From the NCBI GenBank assembly GCA_023439305.1, contig JAEXOO010000006.1:1-64000 (forward strand): 64,000 nt of DNA, in the 5' to 3' direction. Each line of letters opens with the position of its first letter. Position 1 is the stretch's first letter. A program made the position numbers and the translations under genes. This DNA comes from Pseudomonadota bacterium (GTDB lineage: Bacteria > Pseudomonadota > Gammaproteobacteria > Burkholderiales > Burkholderiaceae_B). Of the stretch, positions 15,882-23,328 are shown in pieces. Below the pieces are notes generated by a model, which saw only the letters and a program-made list of their open reading frames with translations, searched no databases and had not been told where the DNA came from.

Positions 15882-18217
15882 TTCGCTGGGTGCTGCGTAC
15901 CGCCCTGGTCGGGGCGGCTGTCAGCGCATTGGCGCTGTTTTCTCTGCTGGTCTGGTCCACGGGCAATGCCTCGCGCTATGCGCAGCAGTACGATTTGCTG
16001 CTGGTGCTCAACGGCGTGCTGGCCGCCACCCTGATTTCCTGGGTGCTGCTGTTGACCGCCCGCCTGATCCGGCAGATACGCCGTCGTCAGTTCGGCGCGC
16101 GCATGACCGCGCGCTTTGCATTTTACTTCACCCTGATCGGCATCATTCCGGGTGTACTGATCTACATCCTGTCGGTGCAGTTCATGTCGCGCTCGATCGA
16201 ATCCTGGTTCAACGTGCGCGTGGACACAGCGCTGGAGTCGGGCCTGAGCCTGGGACGTGCGGCGCTGGATTCGCAGCTGAACGAACTGGAGGGGCGCGCG
16301 CACGAGATGGTGGCGGCCTTGAACAAGTCCGACGGCTCTCAGTACAGCAGCCTGCTGACGTCGCTGCGTGAAAACAGCGGCGTGTCCGAGGCCATGATCT
16401 TTTCCAGCAATGGCCGCCTGTTGGCGTTTTCCTCGTCCCGTTACGACACTTTGCTGCCCGACATGCCGCCCTCCAGCGTCATGAATCAGTTGCGTATCTC
16501 TCGCCAGTATTCGGCCGCGGAAGTCGATGACGACCAACCAGCCCCGGATGACGCTGCCGACGAGAGCGGCGTGCCGGCCGAGTCCACCGGCCTGCGCCTG
16601 CGTACCGTTCTGCCGCTGGCCGATGCCAATCGTTTCACGGCCTCCCTGGGAGGCAATGCCGATGCGCGCTGGTTGCAGGTAATCCAGCCGGTGCCGGACA
16701 AAATTGCGCGCAATGCCAATCAGGTGCAGCAGGGGTTTCGCGACTATCAGGAACTGGCCTTGTCGCGCCAGGGGCTGCGCAAGCTTTACGGCATCACGCT
16801 GACGCTGGCCTTGATCCTGGCGGTGTTCACCGCGGTGGCGGCAGCACTGGCTCTGTCGCGCCGTCTGACGCGGCCGCTGCTGACCCTGGCGGCGGGCACG
16901 CAGGCGGTGGGGGTGGGCGATTACCGTCCCTTGCCGGAGCCGCCGGCCAAGGACGAAGTGGGGCAGTTGACCCGCTCTTTCAACGCCATGACTCGCCAGC
17001 TAGACGAGGCGCGGCGCATGGTCGAAAAGAACCGCCTCCAGTTGGAGCGCTCCAACGTCTACCTGGAATCGGTGCTGAGCAATCTATCCAGCGGCGTGTT
17101 GGCCTTTGATGAGATGTTCCGCGTGACCATGTTCAACCAGGGCGCGCAGCGTATCCTGCACGTGGATTTGCGTTCCATCAAGGGACGGCCGCTGGAAACC
17201 CTGGATGGCGCGCTGACTTTTGCCACGGTGATCCGGGAGGCATTCGCCGCGCATCAGGCCATGGGATCCGAGCATCCCTATTGGCAGCAACAGTTCGAAC
17301 TGGAGATGGGCGAGGCCAACGAGGCGCGCGATACGATAGTGACTTTGCTGGCGCGCGGCACCTTGCTGCGCGTGGATGGCCAGGCGACGGGCTATCTGGT
17401 GGTGTTCGATGATATTACCGATGTGATCTCCGCCAGCCGCCTGGTCGCCTGGAGCGAAGTGGCGCGTCGCCTGGCGCATGAGATCAAGAATCCGCTGACG
17501 CCTATTCAATTGTCCGCCGAACGTCTGGCCATGAAGCTGGAGTCGAAGTTGGACGAGACGCATGCGGCCATGCTGCTGCGCTATACCAATACCATCGTCA
17601 ATCAGGTCAGCTCGCTCAAGAAAATGGTGGAGGACTTCCGTGAATACGCCCGCAAGCCCGCCACACAGATGCAGGATATCAACATCAATTCGCTCGTCAC
17701 GGAAGTGTTGACGTTGTATGGCTGGGATCCGGCGGACGGCATGGTGCGCGATGATGGCTACAGCGTAGCGATCGATGTGGACCTGGATCCGGATCTGCCC
17801 CTGATTCAGGGCGACCCTACGCAGTTGCGCCAGGTCATTCATAATTTGCTGGCCAATGCCCGCGAAGCCGCCGCCCAGGATCAATCGCTTGACCAGGCGC
17901 GTGTATTTGTTAAAACCATGATGGCGGGCGTGGAAGGCTCGGATGCGCCGGCGGCGGTGCGTTTTGTGGTGTCGGATAATGGTCCGGGCTTCGATCCGCA
18001 GATGCTGGCGCGAGTATTTGAGCCTTATGTAACCACCAAGCCCACCGGCACCGGCCTAGGACTTGCTATAGTAAAGAAAATCATTGAGGAACATGGCGGT
18101 CGGATCGATGTGTCCAATCGTCGTGAGGGGGGCGCACGCATTTCCATCCTCTTAACCCGGCTTGCCAACCAGCATATTCGTCTGGACTCTGGACAGCAAG
18201 CAAACGATAATGCGTAA
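15815..18217 (+). CDS. ntrY: NtrY-type sensor histidine kinase
   Basis: Membrane sensor of the NtrYX two-component system. 800 residues. Hydrophobic segments at about 24-48, 62-83 and 100-122, a periplasmic region to about 320, and a fourth segment near 325-347 are followed by HAMP (RRLTRPLLTLAAGTQAVG landmark), a PAS domain (about 415-540), and HisKA with phospho-acceptor His in RRLAHEIKNPL. HATPase_c follows with N box NLLANAREAA, G1 DNGPGFD and G2 GTGLGLAIV. The start is uncertain because the 5' end overlaps the DUF4390 gene: ATG 15815, ATG 15833 and GTG 15890 are all in frame. Its regulator follows after 21 bases. Confidence 0.9.
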   Translation: MVARYPMENIFLFRLRRRAPALIRWVLRTALVGAAVSALALFSLLVWSTGNASRYAQQYDLLLVLNGVLAATLISWVLLLTARLIRQIRRRQFGARMTARFAFYFTLIGIIPGVLIYILSVQFMSRSIESWFNVRVDTALESGLSLGRAALDSQLNELEGRAHEMVAALNKSDGSQYSSLLTSLRENSGVSEAMIFSSNGRLLAFSSSRYDTLLPDMPPSSVMNQLRISRQYSAAEVDDDQPAPDDAADESGVPAESTGLRLRTVLPLADANRFTASLGGNADARWLQVIQPVPDKIARNANQVQQGFRDYQELALSRQGLRKLYGITLTLALILAVFTAVAAALALSRRLTRPLLTLAAGTQAVGVGDYRPLPEPPAKDEVGQLTRSFNAMTRQLDEARRMVEKNRLQLERSNVYLESVLSNLSSGVLAFDEMFRVTMFNQGAQRILHVDLRSIKGRPLETLDGALTFATVIREAFAAHQAMGSEHPYWQQQFELEMGEANEARDTIVTLLARGTLLRVDGQATGYLVVFDDITDVISASRLVAWSEVARRLAHEIKNPLTPIQLSAERLAMKLESKLDETHAAMLLRYTNTIVNQVSSLKKMVEDFREYARKPATQMQDININSLVTEVLTLYGWDPADGMVRDDGYSVAIDVDLDPDLPLIQGDPTQLRQVIHNLLANAREAAAQDQSLDQARVFVKTMMAGVEGSDAPAAVRFVVSDNGPGFDPQMLARVFEPYVTTKPTGTGLGLAIVKKIIEEHGGRIDVSNRREGGARISILLTRLANQHIRLDSGQQANDNA

Positions 18218-18238
18218 AAAGTACGTAGGTGACGCTAT

Positions 18239-18940
18239 ATGGCCAGAATTCTGGTAGTTGATGACGAAATCGGCATTCGCGAACTCTTGTCGGAAATTCT
18301 TTACGACGAGGGGCACACCGTGCAGTTGGCGGAAAATGCCGCCCAGGCTCGCGAGGCCCGCCTGCGCGGCCGCCCCGATCTAGTCCTGCTCGATATCTGG
18401 ATGCCGGATACCGATGGCGTCAGCCTGCTCAAGGAGTGGGCCTCCCAGGGGCTGCTGGATATGCCCGTCGTCATGATGAGCGGCCACGCTACAGTGGATA
18501 CGGCCGTGGAAGCCACTCGTATCGGTGCAGTGGATTTCCTGGAAAAACCCATCACCATGCAGCGTCTGCTCAAGACGGTTTCTTCGGGCCTGGAGCGCAC
18601 TGTGGCGCCCAAGTCCTTGGCCGCCGCTGCTCGTCCCGCTGTCAATGGCAACGAGCGTCGCTCTGATGCGCCGACGGCCGCCCCTGCATCGGGTCAGGCC
18701 CCTGTCATGGCAGCGCCTGAGCCGGAAGTAGACGAATCCCTGCTGGGCAGCATTTCCCTGGACTTGCCTTTACGCGAAGCCCGTGATGAATTCGAACGTA
18801 TTTATTTTGAATATCACCTGCGCCGCGAAAATCACAGTATGACCCGCGTCTCCGAACGAACCGGCCTGGAGCGCACGCACTTGTACCGCAAGCTCAAGCA
18901 ACTGGGCATTGATTCGTCTCGCAAGCGCAATCAGTCCTGA
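18239..18940 (+). CDS. NtrX-like response regulator lacking the AAA+ sigma-54 domain
   Basis: 233 residues. A receiver domain at 1-120 has the acidic pair DDE, phospho-acceptor Asp in LLDIWMPDTDG, MMSGHAT and the Lys in EKPI. A Pro/Ala-rich linker of about 50 residues follows, then a Fis-type helix-turn-helix at about 180-228 (RENHSMTRVSERTGLERTHLYRKLK landmark TGLERTHLYRKLK). Classical NtrX is about 450 residues with a central AAA+ domain carrying GAFTGA for contact with sigma-54; that entire domain is missing, with no frameshift or remnant. The protein presumably acts as an ordinary sigma-70-dependent regulator. Partner kinase is the upstream ntrY. A terminator follows. Confidence 0.88.
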   Translation: MARILVVDDEIGIRELLSEILYDEGHTVQLAENAAQAREARLRGRPDLVLLDIWMPDTDGVSLLKEWASQGLLDMPVVMMSGHATVDTAVEATRIGAVDFLEKPITMQRLLKTVSSGLERTVAPKSLAAAARPAVNGNERRSDAPTAAPASGQAPVMAAPEPEVDESLLGSISLDLPLREARDEFERIYFEYHLRRENHSMTRVSERTGLERTHLYRKLKQLGIDSSRKRNQS

Positions 18941-18954
18941 TGCTCTGACGCCAA

Positions 18955-18983
18955 GTAAAAGCCCGCACAATGCGGGCTTTTAC
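18955..18983 (+). terminator. Terminator of the ntrYX operon
   Basis: Perfect 13-bp stem (GTAAAAGCCCGCA / TGCGGGCTTTTAC) with a 3-nt loop; the descending arm ends in a TTTT run. It is 14 bases after the stop codon. Confidence 0.85.
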
Positions 18984-19114
18984 TTTCCTGAAGCCGCCAC
19001 CGTGCTGCGAAATAAGAACATAACCATTGCTTGGTTCGCCACTGAGCGGCGGCTGTTTAAAATAATCCGATGTCCCGCGCGTGTGTATTCGGTCCGCGTT
19101 CTTTTTGAGACACT

Positions 19115-20383
19115 ATGAACCCAACAACGTCTTCTATACCCAAGCATGCTGTGGTGATCATCGGTGCGGGCGCCGCGGGTGTCACCGTGGCCGCCCGATT
19201 GCGACACAGCCAGCCGGACCTGGATGTCGCCGTGATCGATCCGTCCGAGCACCACGACTACCAGCCCGCCTGGACGCTGGTCGGCGCAGGGGCCTATCGT
19301 GCCCAGGATACGCGCCGCTCTTTGCGTGACTGCCTGCCTCGTGGCGCCCAGCATATTTCCCAGGGCGTGGTTCAGCTTCTACCCGAACAGAATCGGCTAG
19401 TGCTGGCCGACGGCAGCCAGCTCGCCTATGATTTCCTGGTGGTGGCTGCCGGTATCCAGATCAACTGGAATGCCATTGAAGGCCTGGCCGAGGCGCTGGG
19501 CAAGAACGGCGTAACCAGCAATTACCGCTACGATCTGGCCCCATACACTTGGGAGCTGGTGCAGCAGTTCAAGGGCGGCACGGCCATTTTTACCCAGCCG
19601 GCCGGGGCGGTGAAGTGCCCGGGCGCGCCCCAGAAAGCCTTGTATCTGGCTGCAGATCATTTCCGCCGCCACGGCGTAAAGATGGCCAGCTTGCAGTTCC
19701 GTACGGCGGCCCCGACCGTGTTCGGCGTGCCGTTTTATGCGCAGGCGCTGGACAAGGTCATGGCATCGTATGGTGCCCAGGCAGGATTCGGTCAGAATCT
19801 GGTGCAGGTTCGCGGGCAGGACAGGATCGCTGTCTTTGAGTCTGTCGTGGACGGCCAGACTGTGCGTGAGGAAGTGGGCTACGATCTGCTGCACGTGGTG
19901 CCGCCACAGAGTGCGCCGGACTTCATTCGTCAAAGCGCGCTGGCTGATGCGAATGGTTGGCTGGATGTGGACAAGCATACTTTGCGCCATCCTCGCTATC
20001 CGAATGTCTTCGGTCTGGGCGACTGCACCTCCACGCCCAACAGCAAAACCGTGGCCGCTATCAAGAGCCAGGCGCCGGTGCTGGTGGGCAATCTCCTGAG
20101 CGCCCTGCGCGGCGATGCGAGCGAACATGCCTACGATGGCTATGCAGCCTGCCCTTTGACTACCTCCAAGGGCAAGGTGCTGCTGGCTGAATTTACCTAC
20201 GGAGGCACGGTTGCGCCCAGCTTGCCGTTGGACCCGCGTGTGCCGCGGCGTCTGTATTGGGACTTGAAGCGTTCTTTTTTACCGTGGTTCTACTGGAGCG
20301 TGTTGCTCAAGGGGCGGGAGCTGCCCCTTGTCAGCCACAAGGTACGCGACTTCGCGCCCGCAGTGCCGACTGTGCAGCCTTGA
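19115..20383 (+). CDS. Sulfide:quinone oxidoreductase-like FAD flavoprotein
   Basis: 422 residues, no signal peptide. FAD-binding GAGAAG at 18-23, second dinucleotide region VVAAGIQINW at about 109-118, and FGLGDCTSTPNSKT near 299 (third FAD contact). Two cysteines sit where the redox pair of the mitochondrial-type (type II) SQR lies: Cys168 in AVKCPGAPQK and Cys346 in AACPLTT. The C-terminal amphipathic, tryptophan-rich stretch (LYWDLKRSFLPWFYWS) suits monotopic membrane binding. Predicted to oxidise sulfide to polysulfide and pass electrons to quinone. No rhodanese or persulfide dioxygenase gene is adjacent. Terminators isolate it on both sides, so it is a single-gene unit. Confidence 0.82.
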   Translation: MNPTTSSIPKHAVVIIGAGAAGVTVAARLRHSQPDLDVAVIDPSEHHDYQPAWTLVGAGAYRAQDTRRSLRDCLPRGAQHISQGVVQLLPEQNRLVLADGSQLAYDFLVVAAGIQINWNAIEGLAEALGKNGVTSNYRYDLAPYTWELVQQFKGGTAIFTQPAGAVKCPGAPQKALYLAADHFRRHGVKMASLQFRTAAPTVFGVPFYAQALDKVMASYGAQAGFGQNLVQVRGQDRIAVFESVVDGQTVREEVGYDLLHVVPPQSAPDFIRQSALADANGWLDVDKHTLRHPRYPNVFGLGDCTSTPNSKTVAAIKSQAPVLVGNLLSALRGDASEHAYDGYAACPLTTSKGKVLLAEFTYGGTVAPSLPLDPRVPRRLYWDLKRSFLPWFYWSVLLKGRELPLVSHKVRDFAPAVPTVQP

Positions 20384-20397
20384 TGACGCTGTGCCCG

Positions 20398-20428
20398 AAA
20401 AAAAACCGCCTAGAAAGGCGGTTTTTTT
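20398..20428. terminator. Bidirectional terminator between the SQR-like gene and ribH
   Basis: Stem AAAAAACCGCC / GGCGGTTTTTT with a 6-nt loop and T-runs on both strands, between two convergent genes. Confidence 0.9.
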
Positions 20429-20445
20429 GTCAAGCGCATGTCTGC

Positions 20446-20940
20446 TTATATGGCGGGCACGGCCACGGGAACCGGCAGAGCCTGCAACTTGGCCACGGTA
20501 TCCAGGCAGGTGCGGGCCGCTTCCTGGCCCTTGAGGACGAAATGGCGATAGAAATAGTCGTGATGCTCTTTGCCGTCATGGAAGTGGTGGGGTGTCAGCA
20601 CCACCGAGAAAACCGGGACCTGCGTCTCCAATTGCACCTGCATCAAGCCTTGGATGACGGCGGTGGCGACGAAGTCGTGACGGTAGATGCCGCCATCCAC
20701 TACCAGGCCTGCAGCCACTACGGCGGAATACTGGCCGGATTGCGCCAGACGCTTGGCGTGCAGAGGAATTTCAAATGCGCCGCCGACTTCAAAAAAGTCG
20801 ATCTGTGCGGGGTCCTGGCCCAGTGCGCGGACTTCGTCGATGAAACCTTGACGAGCCTGGTCCACGATGTCCTTGTGCCAGCAGGCCTGGACGAATGCGA
20901 TGCGGGGTGCCAGTTGGCTGGCGGGGGTAATGCTGTTCAT
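20446..20940 (-). CDS. ribH: 6,7-dimethyl-8-ribityllumazine synthase, RibH2 type
   Basis: Condenses the pyrimidine precursor with 3,4-dihydroxy-2-butanone 4-phosphate to lumazine, the penultimate step of riboflavin synthesis. 164 residues from the ATG before NSITPASQL; the longer frame upstream is leader. It resembles the decameric RibH2 form of Brucella rather than the usual icosahedral RibH: landmarks FVQACWHKDIVDQAR, GAFEIPLHAKRLA, DGGIYRHDFVATAVI and VVLTPHHFHDGKEHHDYF. The catalytic His is in TPHHF. It sits alone under an FMN riboswitch, away from the ribBA/ribE genes. The other riboflavin genes are not in the window. Confidence 0.92.
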   Translation of the reverse strand: MNSITPASQLAPRIAFVQACWHKDIVDQARQGFIDEVRALGQDPAQIDFFEVGGAFEIPLHAKRLAQSGQYSAVVAAGLVVDGGIYRHDFVATAVIQGLMQVQLETQVPVFSVVLTPHHFHDGKEHHDYFYRHFVLKGQEAARTCLDTVAKLQALPVPVAVPAI

Positions 20941-20945
20941 GGTGA

Positions 20946-20971
20946 TTTCCTGTTTCAAGACAACAAACAGG
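20946..20971 (-). promoter_or_regulatory. Hairpin masking the ribH ribosome-binding site
   Basis: A 7-bp perfect inverted repeat (20949-20955 with 20965-20971, 9-nt loop) lies between the riboswitch and ribH. Its 3' arm on the mRNA ends in ACAGG, which runs into the Shine-Dalgarno AGGAAA six bases before the ATG. It could be the translational expression platform of the riboswitch; this is inference from position. Confidence 0.5.
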
Positions 20972-21002
20972 GCATGCAGGAAGCAGGATAGGCAATCGAC
21001 CG

Positions 21003-21025
21003 ATGCCGGACGCACAGTCCGGCAT
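21003..21025 (-). promoter_or_regulatory. Hairpin between riboswitch and ribH
   Basis: Perfect 9-bp stem ATGCCGGAC / GTCCGGCAT with a 5-nt loop, 28 bases downstream of the riboswitch core on the minus strand. No U-run follows, so it is not a plain terminator. It may be part of the expression platform or a Rho-linked element. Confidence 0.5.
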
Positions 21026-21053
21026 GGAGAGATGTCATGTATCCCGTTCTCTC

Positions 21054-21184
21054 TTTATCCGGACTATTACCGTCGGCCCCGGAATCACACCGGATCTGCT
21101 GACCCCGGCCGCAGGCCGGGCGCTCGCGGGCTAGACTTGAGTCATTACCGCCGGTGGGGACTTGCACCCCGCCCTGAGAACGCA
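21054..21184 (-). promoter_or_regulatory. FMN riboswitch (RFN element) controlling ribH
   Basis: Read on the minus strand, the conserved RFN core is plain in order: CTCAGGGCGGGGTGCAAGTC, then CCCACCGGCGGTAAT, AGCCCGCGAGC, a variable GC-rich hairpin, GATCCGGTGTGATTCCGGGG (landmark), and GCCGACGGTAATAGTCCGG closing the P1 stem with the first segment. FMN binding is expected to switch ribH off. The element starts about 34 bases after the end of the upstream histidine kinase gene, so its promoter must overlap that gene's 3' end or the 21185-21202 hairpin region. Confidence 0.95.
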
Positions 21185-21217
21185 GCCGGCTCTGGAGCCG
21201 GCCAGGCAAGTTTACCC

Positions 21218-22567
21218 CTAAACCGATTCTTTGTCAGAGGCTGTCGGGCCGTGTCGAGTCAGAGGCAATTGCAGTCTCAAGGTGCAAGTTGAGCGGCGCA
21301 GGAAATAAGCCTGCCCGCCATGGCGCAGCAGGATCTGGCGCACGATAGTCAGCCCCAGGCCGGCTCCTTCGCTGTCGTTGTTCTGTTTGTGAAAACGCTT
21401 GAAGACTTGATCGGCGGTCTGAAGATCCAGGGCGGGTCCTTGGTCGCTGACATCCATGGCGCAGATGCCCGGTTTCGGCTGGCACAGAGATAGAGTGACC
21501 GTTCCCGTGCCATGGGACAGAGCGTTGTGAAGTGCATTTGCAATGGCTTCAGCCAGATCAGCGTCGCATGCCTGGGCTGTTGCTCGCGGGAGACCGTCAT
21601 GAAATTGTAGTTCCCGGCCGGACTGGTCGAACAGCGGCCAGAGTTCGCTCATCACACGTCTGCACAGAGGAGCCAGCGCTATGTCTTGGTTCATGTCTGT
21701 CGCTTGTTCCTGTTTGCGCGCCAGACTTAGCCATTGGCTGACCAGTCGCTGCAGATGGGTCAGGTCGCCGCGCAGGGCACTCCAGTGCATTGAGCCCCCA
21801 CGCTCTGCTGTTTGTAGGCGCAGGGACATGACAGCCAGCGGCGTGCGCAACTGATGAGCGGCGTCGGCCACGAGCTGCTGTTCATGACGATAGGACAGCA
21901 TCAACCGATCCAGGCTTTGGTTGACAGCCTGAGCCAGGGGCTGGATCTCGGTGGGCAGATCTGTGACGGGCAAGCGTAGCTGCGGCTGGGCAGGGCCCAG
22001 TGTGGCGGCCAGAGCTGCCGCCTGGCGTACCGGGCGCAAAGTCCAGTGCACGAGCCAGGCAATCAGCAGCAGTCCCAGGGCGCACAGTGGCAGCCACAGC
22101 ATCAGGGCGCGCCACATGCGAGTGTGTAGCAAGGTGCCGATCAGCTCGCGTTCGCGCTTATCGTGCTTGGCGACCATCAGGATATCGCCGTTGGCCAGTG
22201 TGACCGATACCGAAACAACCAGTCCGCTGCGGCGCGTACTTTTGAATAGGGCCAGCTCGTCTTCGGGCTGGGCGGGGCGCAGGCGTCGAGGCGAGTCCAG
22301 GTGTGAGGAGGCCTGAAGCAGGTGGCCGTGTGCATCGTACAAAGAATAGGACATTTCTCCGCCGGCATAGAAGCGCGGCAGGTCCTCCAGCGAATCCTGC
22401 GCCTGGAAGTGGCGGGCAATTTCTTCCGCTTGCAGAAACAGGCTGATGCGGCGCAGCTCGTCTCGTGTGTCGTACAGATAGACGGCCAGAGCGAAGAAGC
22501 CCAAGCCCAGCATCAGGAACAGGCTGATCAGCAGCCTGCGGCGCAGGCTGAAAGCAGGTCGCTTCAT
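21218..22567 (-). CDS. Sensor histidine kinase (OmpR-type system)
   Basis: 449 residues. Two transmembrane segments (about 10-30 and 152-172) flank a periplasmic sensor of roughly 120 residues (2CSK_N-like: YDTRDELRRISLFLQAEEIARHF landmark). A HAMP-like linker follows (WTLRPVRQ), then HisKA with phospho-acceptor His in DAAHQLRTPL, N-box NALHNALSHG, G1 DVSDQGPAL and G2 GAGLGLTIV. In the G1 box the usual DNGxG is DQGPA, a mild change. Translation overlaps the regulator gene by ATGA. Relatives of this QseC/TctE-like group sense cations, citrate or iron compounds. The adjoining TonB receptor suggests an iron or siderophore signal (inference). Confidence 0.88.
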   Translation of the reverse strand: MKRPAFSLRRRLLISLFLMLGLGFFALAVYLYDTRDELRRISLFLQAEEIARHFQAQDSLEDLPRFYAGGEMSYSLYDAHGHLLQASSHLDSPRRLRPAQPEDELALFKSTRRSGLVVSVSVTLANGDILMVAKHDKRERELIGTLLHTRMWRALMLWLPLCALGLLLIAWLVHWTLRPVRQAAALAATLGPAQPQLRLPVTDLPTEIQPLAQAVNQSLDRLMLSYRHEQQLVADAAHQLRTPLAVMSLRLQTAERGGSMHWSALRGDLTHLQRLVSQWLSLARKQEQATDMNQDIALAPLCRRVMSELWPLFDQSGRELQFHDGLPRATAQACDADLAEAIANALHNALSHGTGTVTLSLCQPKPGICAMDVSDQGPALDLQTADQVFKRFHKQNNDSEGAGLGLTIVRQILLRHGGQAYFLRRSTCTLRLQLPLTRHGPTASDKESV

Positions 22568-23244
22568 AGGGGCCGCAGCCTGTAGCCAACCCCGCGTATG
22601 GTATCGATACAGACCCGCGCATTTTGTTGGCGTAGTTTGCGGCGCAGCTTGGAAATCAGGGCTTCGATGGCATTCAAGCTAATGTCGACGGGCTCCTGAT
22701 AGAGCTGTTCCAGCAAATAGTCTTTGACCAGCAGGCGCGGGCTGGCTTGCATCAGCTCGTGCAGGAGCAGGCTTTCACGGCGGGCCAACAGCAGGGTTTC
22801 GTCGTCTACCCAGGCTTGGCGCATCTCGGGCTCGAAGCGCAGGTTGGCGACCAACAGTTGTTGATAGCGGTGTGGCGCCGCGCGGCGCAGGATAGCGCCC
22901 AGGCGTGCTTCCAGTTCAACCAGGTCAAAGGGCTTGAGCAGATAATCATCCGCGCCGCTGCGCAATCCCTGGATACGGTTATGGACTGCGTCGCGTGCAC
23001 TCAGGATCAGGCAGGGTAGGCGTTGGCTTTTATCGGGATGATGCAACTGGGCCAGTACCTGCATACCGTCCATATCCGGTAAGCCCAAATCCAGGATCAG
23101 GGCATCGAAAGTATGTTCCTTCAGCAGCCCCAGTCCCAACTGTCCGGTCGTGGCGGTCTGGATGACGTATCCCTGTCCTTGCAGGTGAGCAGCCAGCAGG
23201 TTCAGCAAAGGCAGATGGTCTTCAATGATCAGAATGTGTTTCAT
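22564..23244 (-). CDS. OmpR-family response regulator
   Basis: 226 residues from the ATG starting KHILIIED; an upstream in-frame ATG at 23271 would add nine residues. Receiver domain with acidic pair ED, phospho-acceptor Asp in LILDLGLPDMDG, Thr/Ser switch LSARD and Lys in LKPFDL. The winged-helix output domain at about 125-224 contains LLARRESLLLHELM, VDISLNAIEALISKLRRKL and TIRGVGYRL. It is divergent from the TonB receptor gene with about 85 bases between starts, so it most likely controls that promoter. Confidence 0.9.
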   Translation of the reverse strand: MKHILIIEDHLPLLNLLAAHLQGQGYVIQTATTGQLGLGLLKEHTFDALILDLGLPDMDGMQVLAQLHHPDKSQRLPCLILSARDAVHNRIQGLRSGADDYLLKPFDLVELEARLGAILRRAAPHRYQQLLVANLRFEPEMRQAWVDDETLLLARRESLLLHELMQASPRLLVKDYLLEQLYQEPVDISLNAIEALISKLRRKLRQQNARVCIDTIRGVGYRLRPL

Positions 23245-23287
23245 CAGACTACGGTCAGGAATCAGGCTCATGATGTGATTAAATCGA

Positions 23288-23306
23288 AATGAGTTTGGTT
23301 CTTATT
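23288..23306. promoter_or_regulatory. Inverted repeat in the divergent regulator/TonB-receptor promoter
   Basis: AATGAG and CTTATT arms (5 of 6 complementary) spaced by 7 bases, overlapping a -10-like TATTAT for the receptor gene. It may be the site for the adjacent response regulator. It does not match a full Fur box. Confidence 0.35.
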
Positions 23307-23328
23307 ATAGTTAATGGAAGAAGCTGTG

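Noticed and set aside
23272..23328. Fur box before the TonB receptor gene
   Set aside because: The region has AT-rich half-sites but no acceptable match to the 19-bp Fur consensus.
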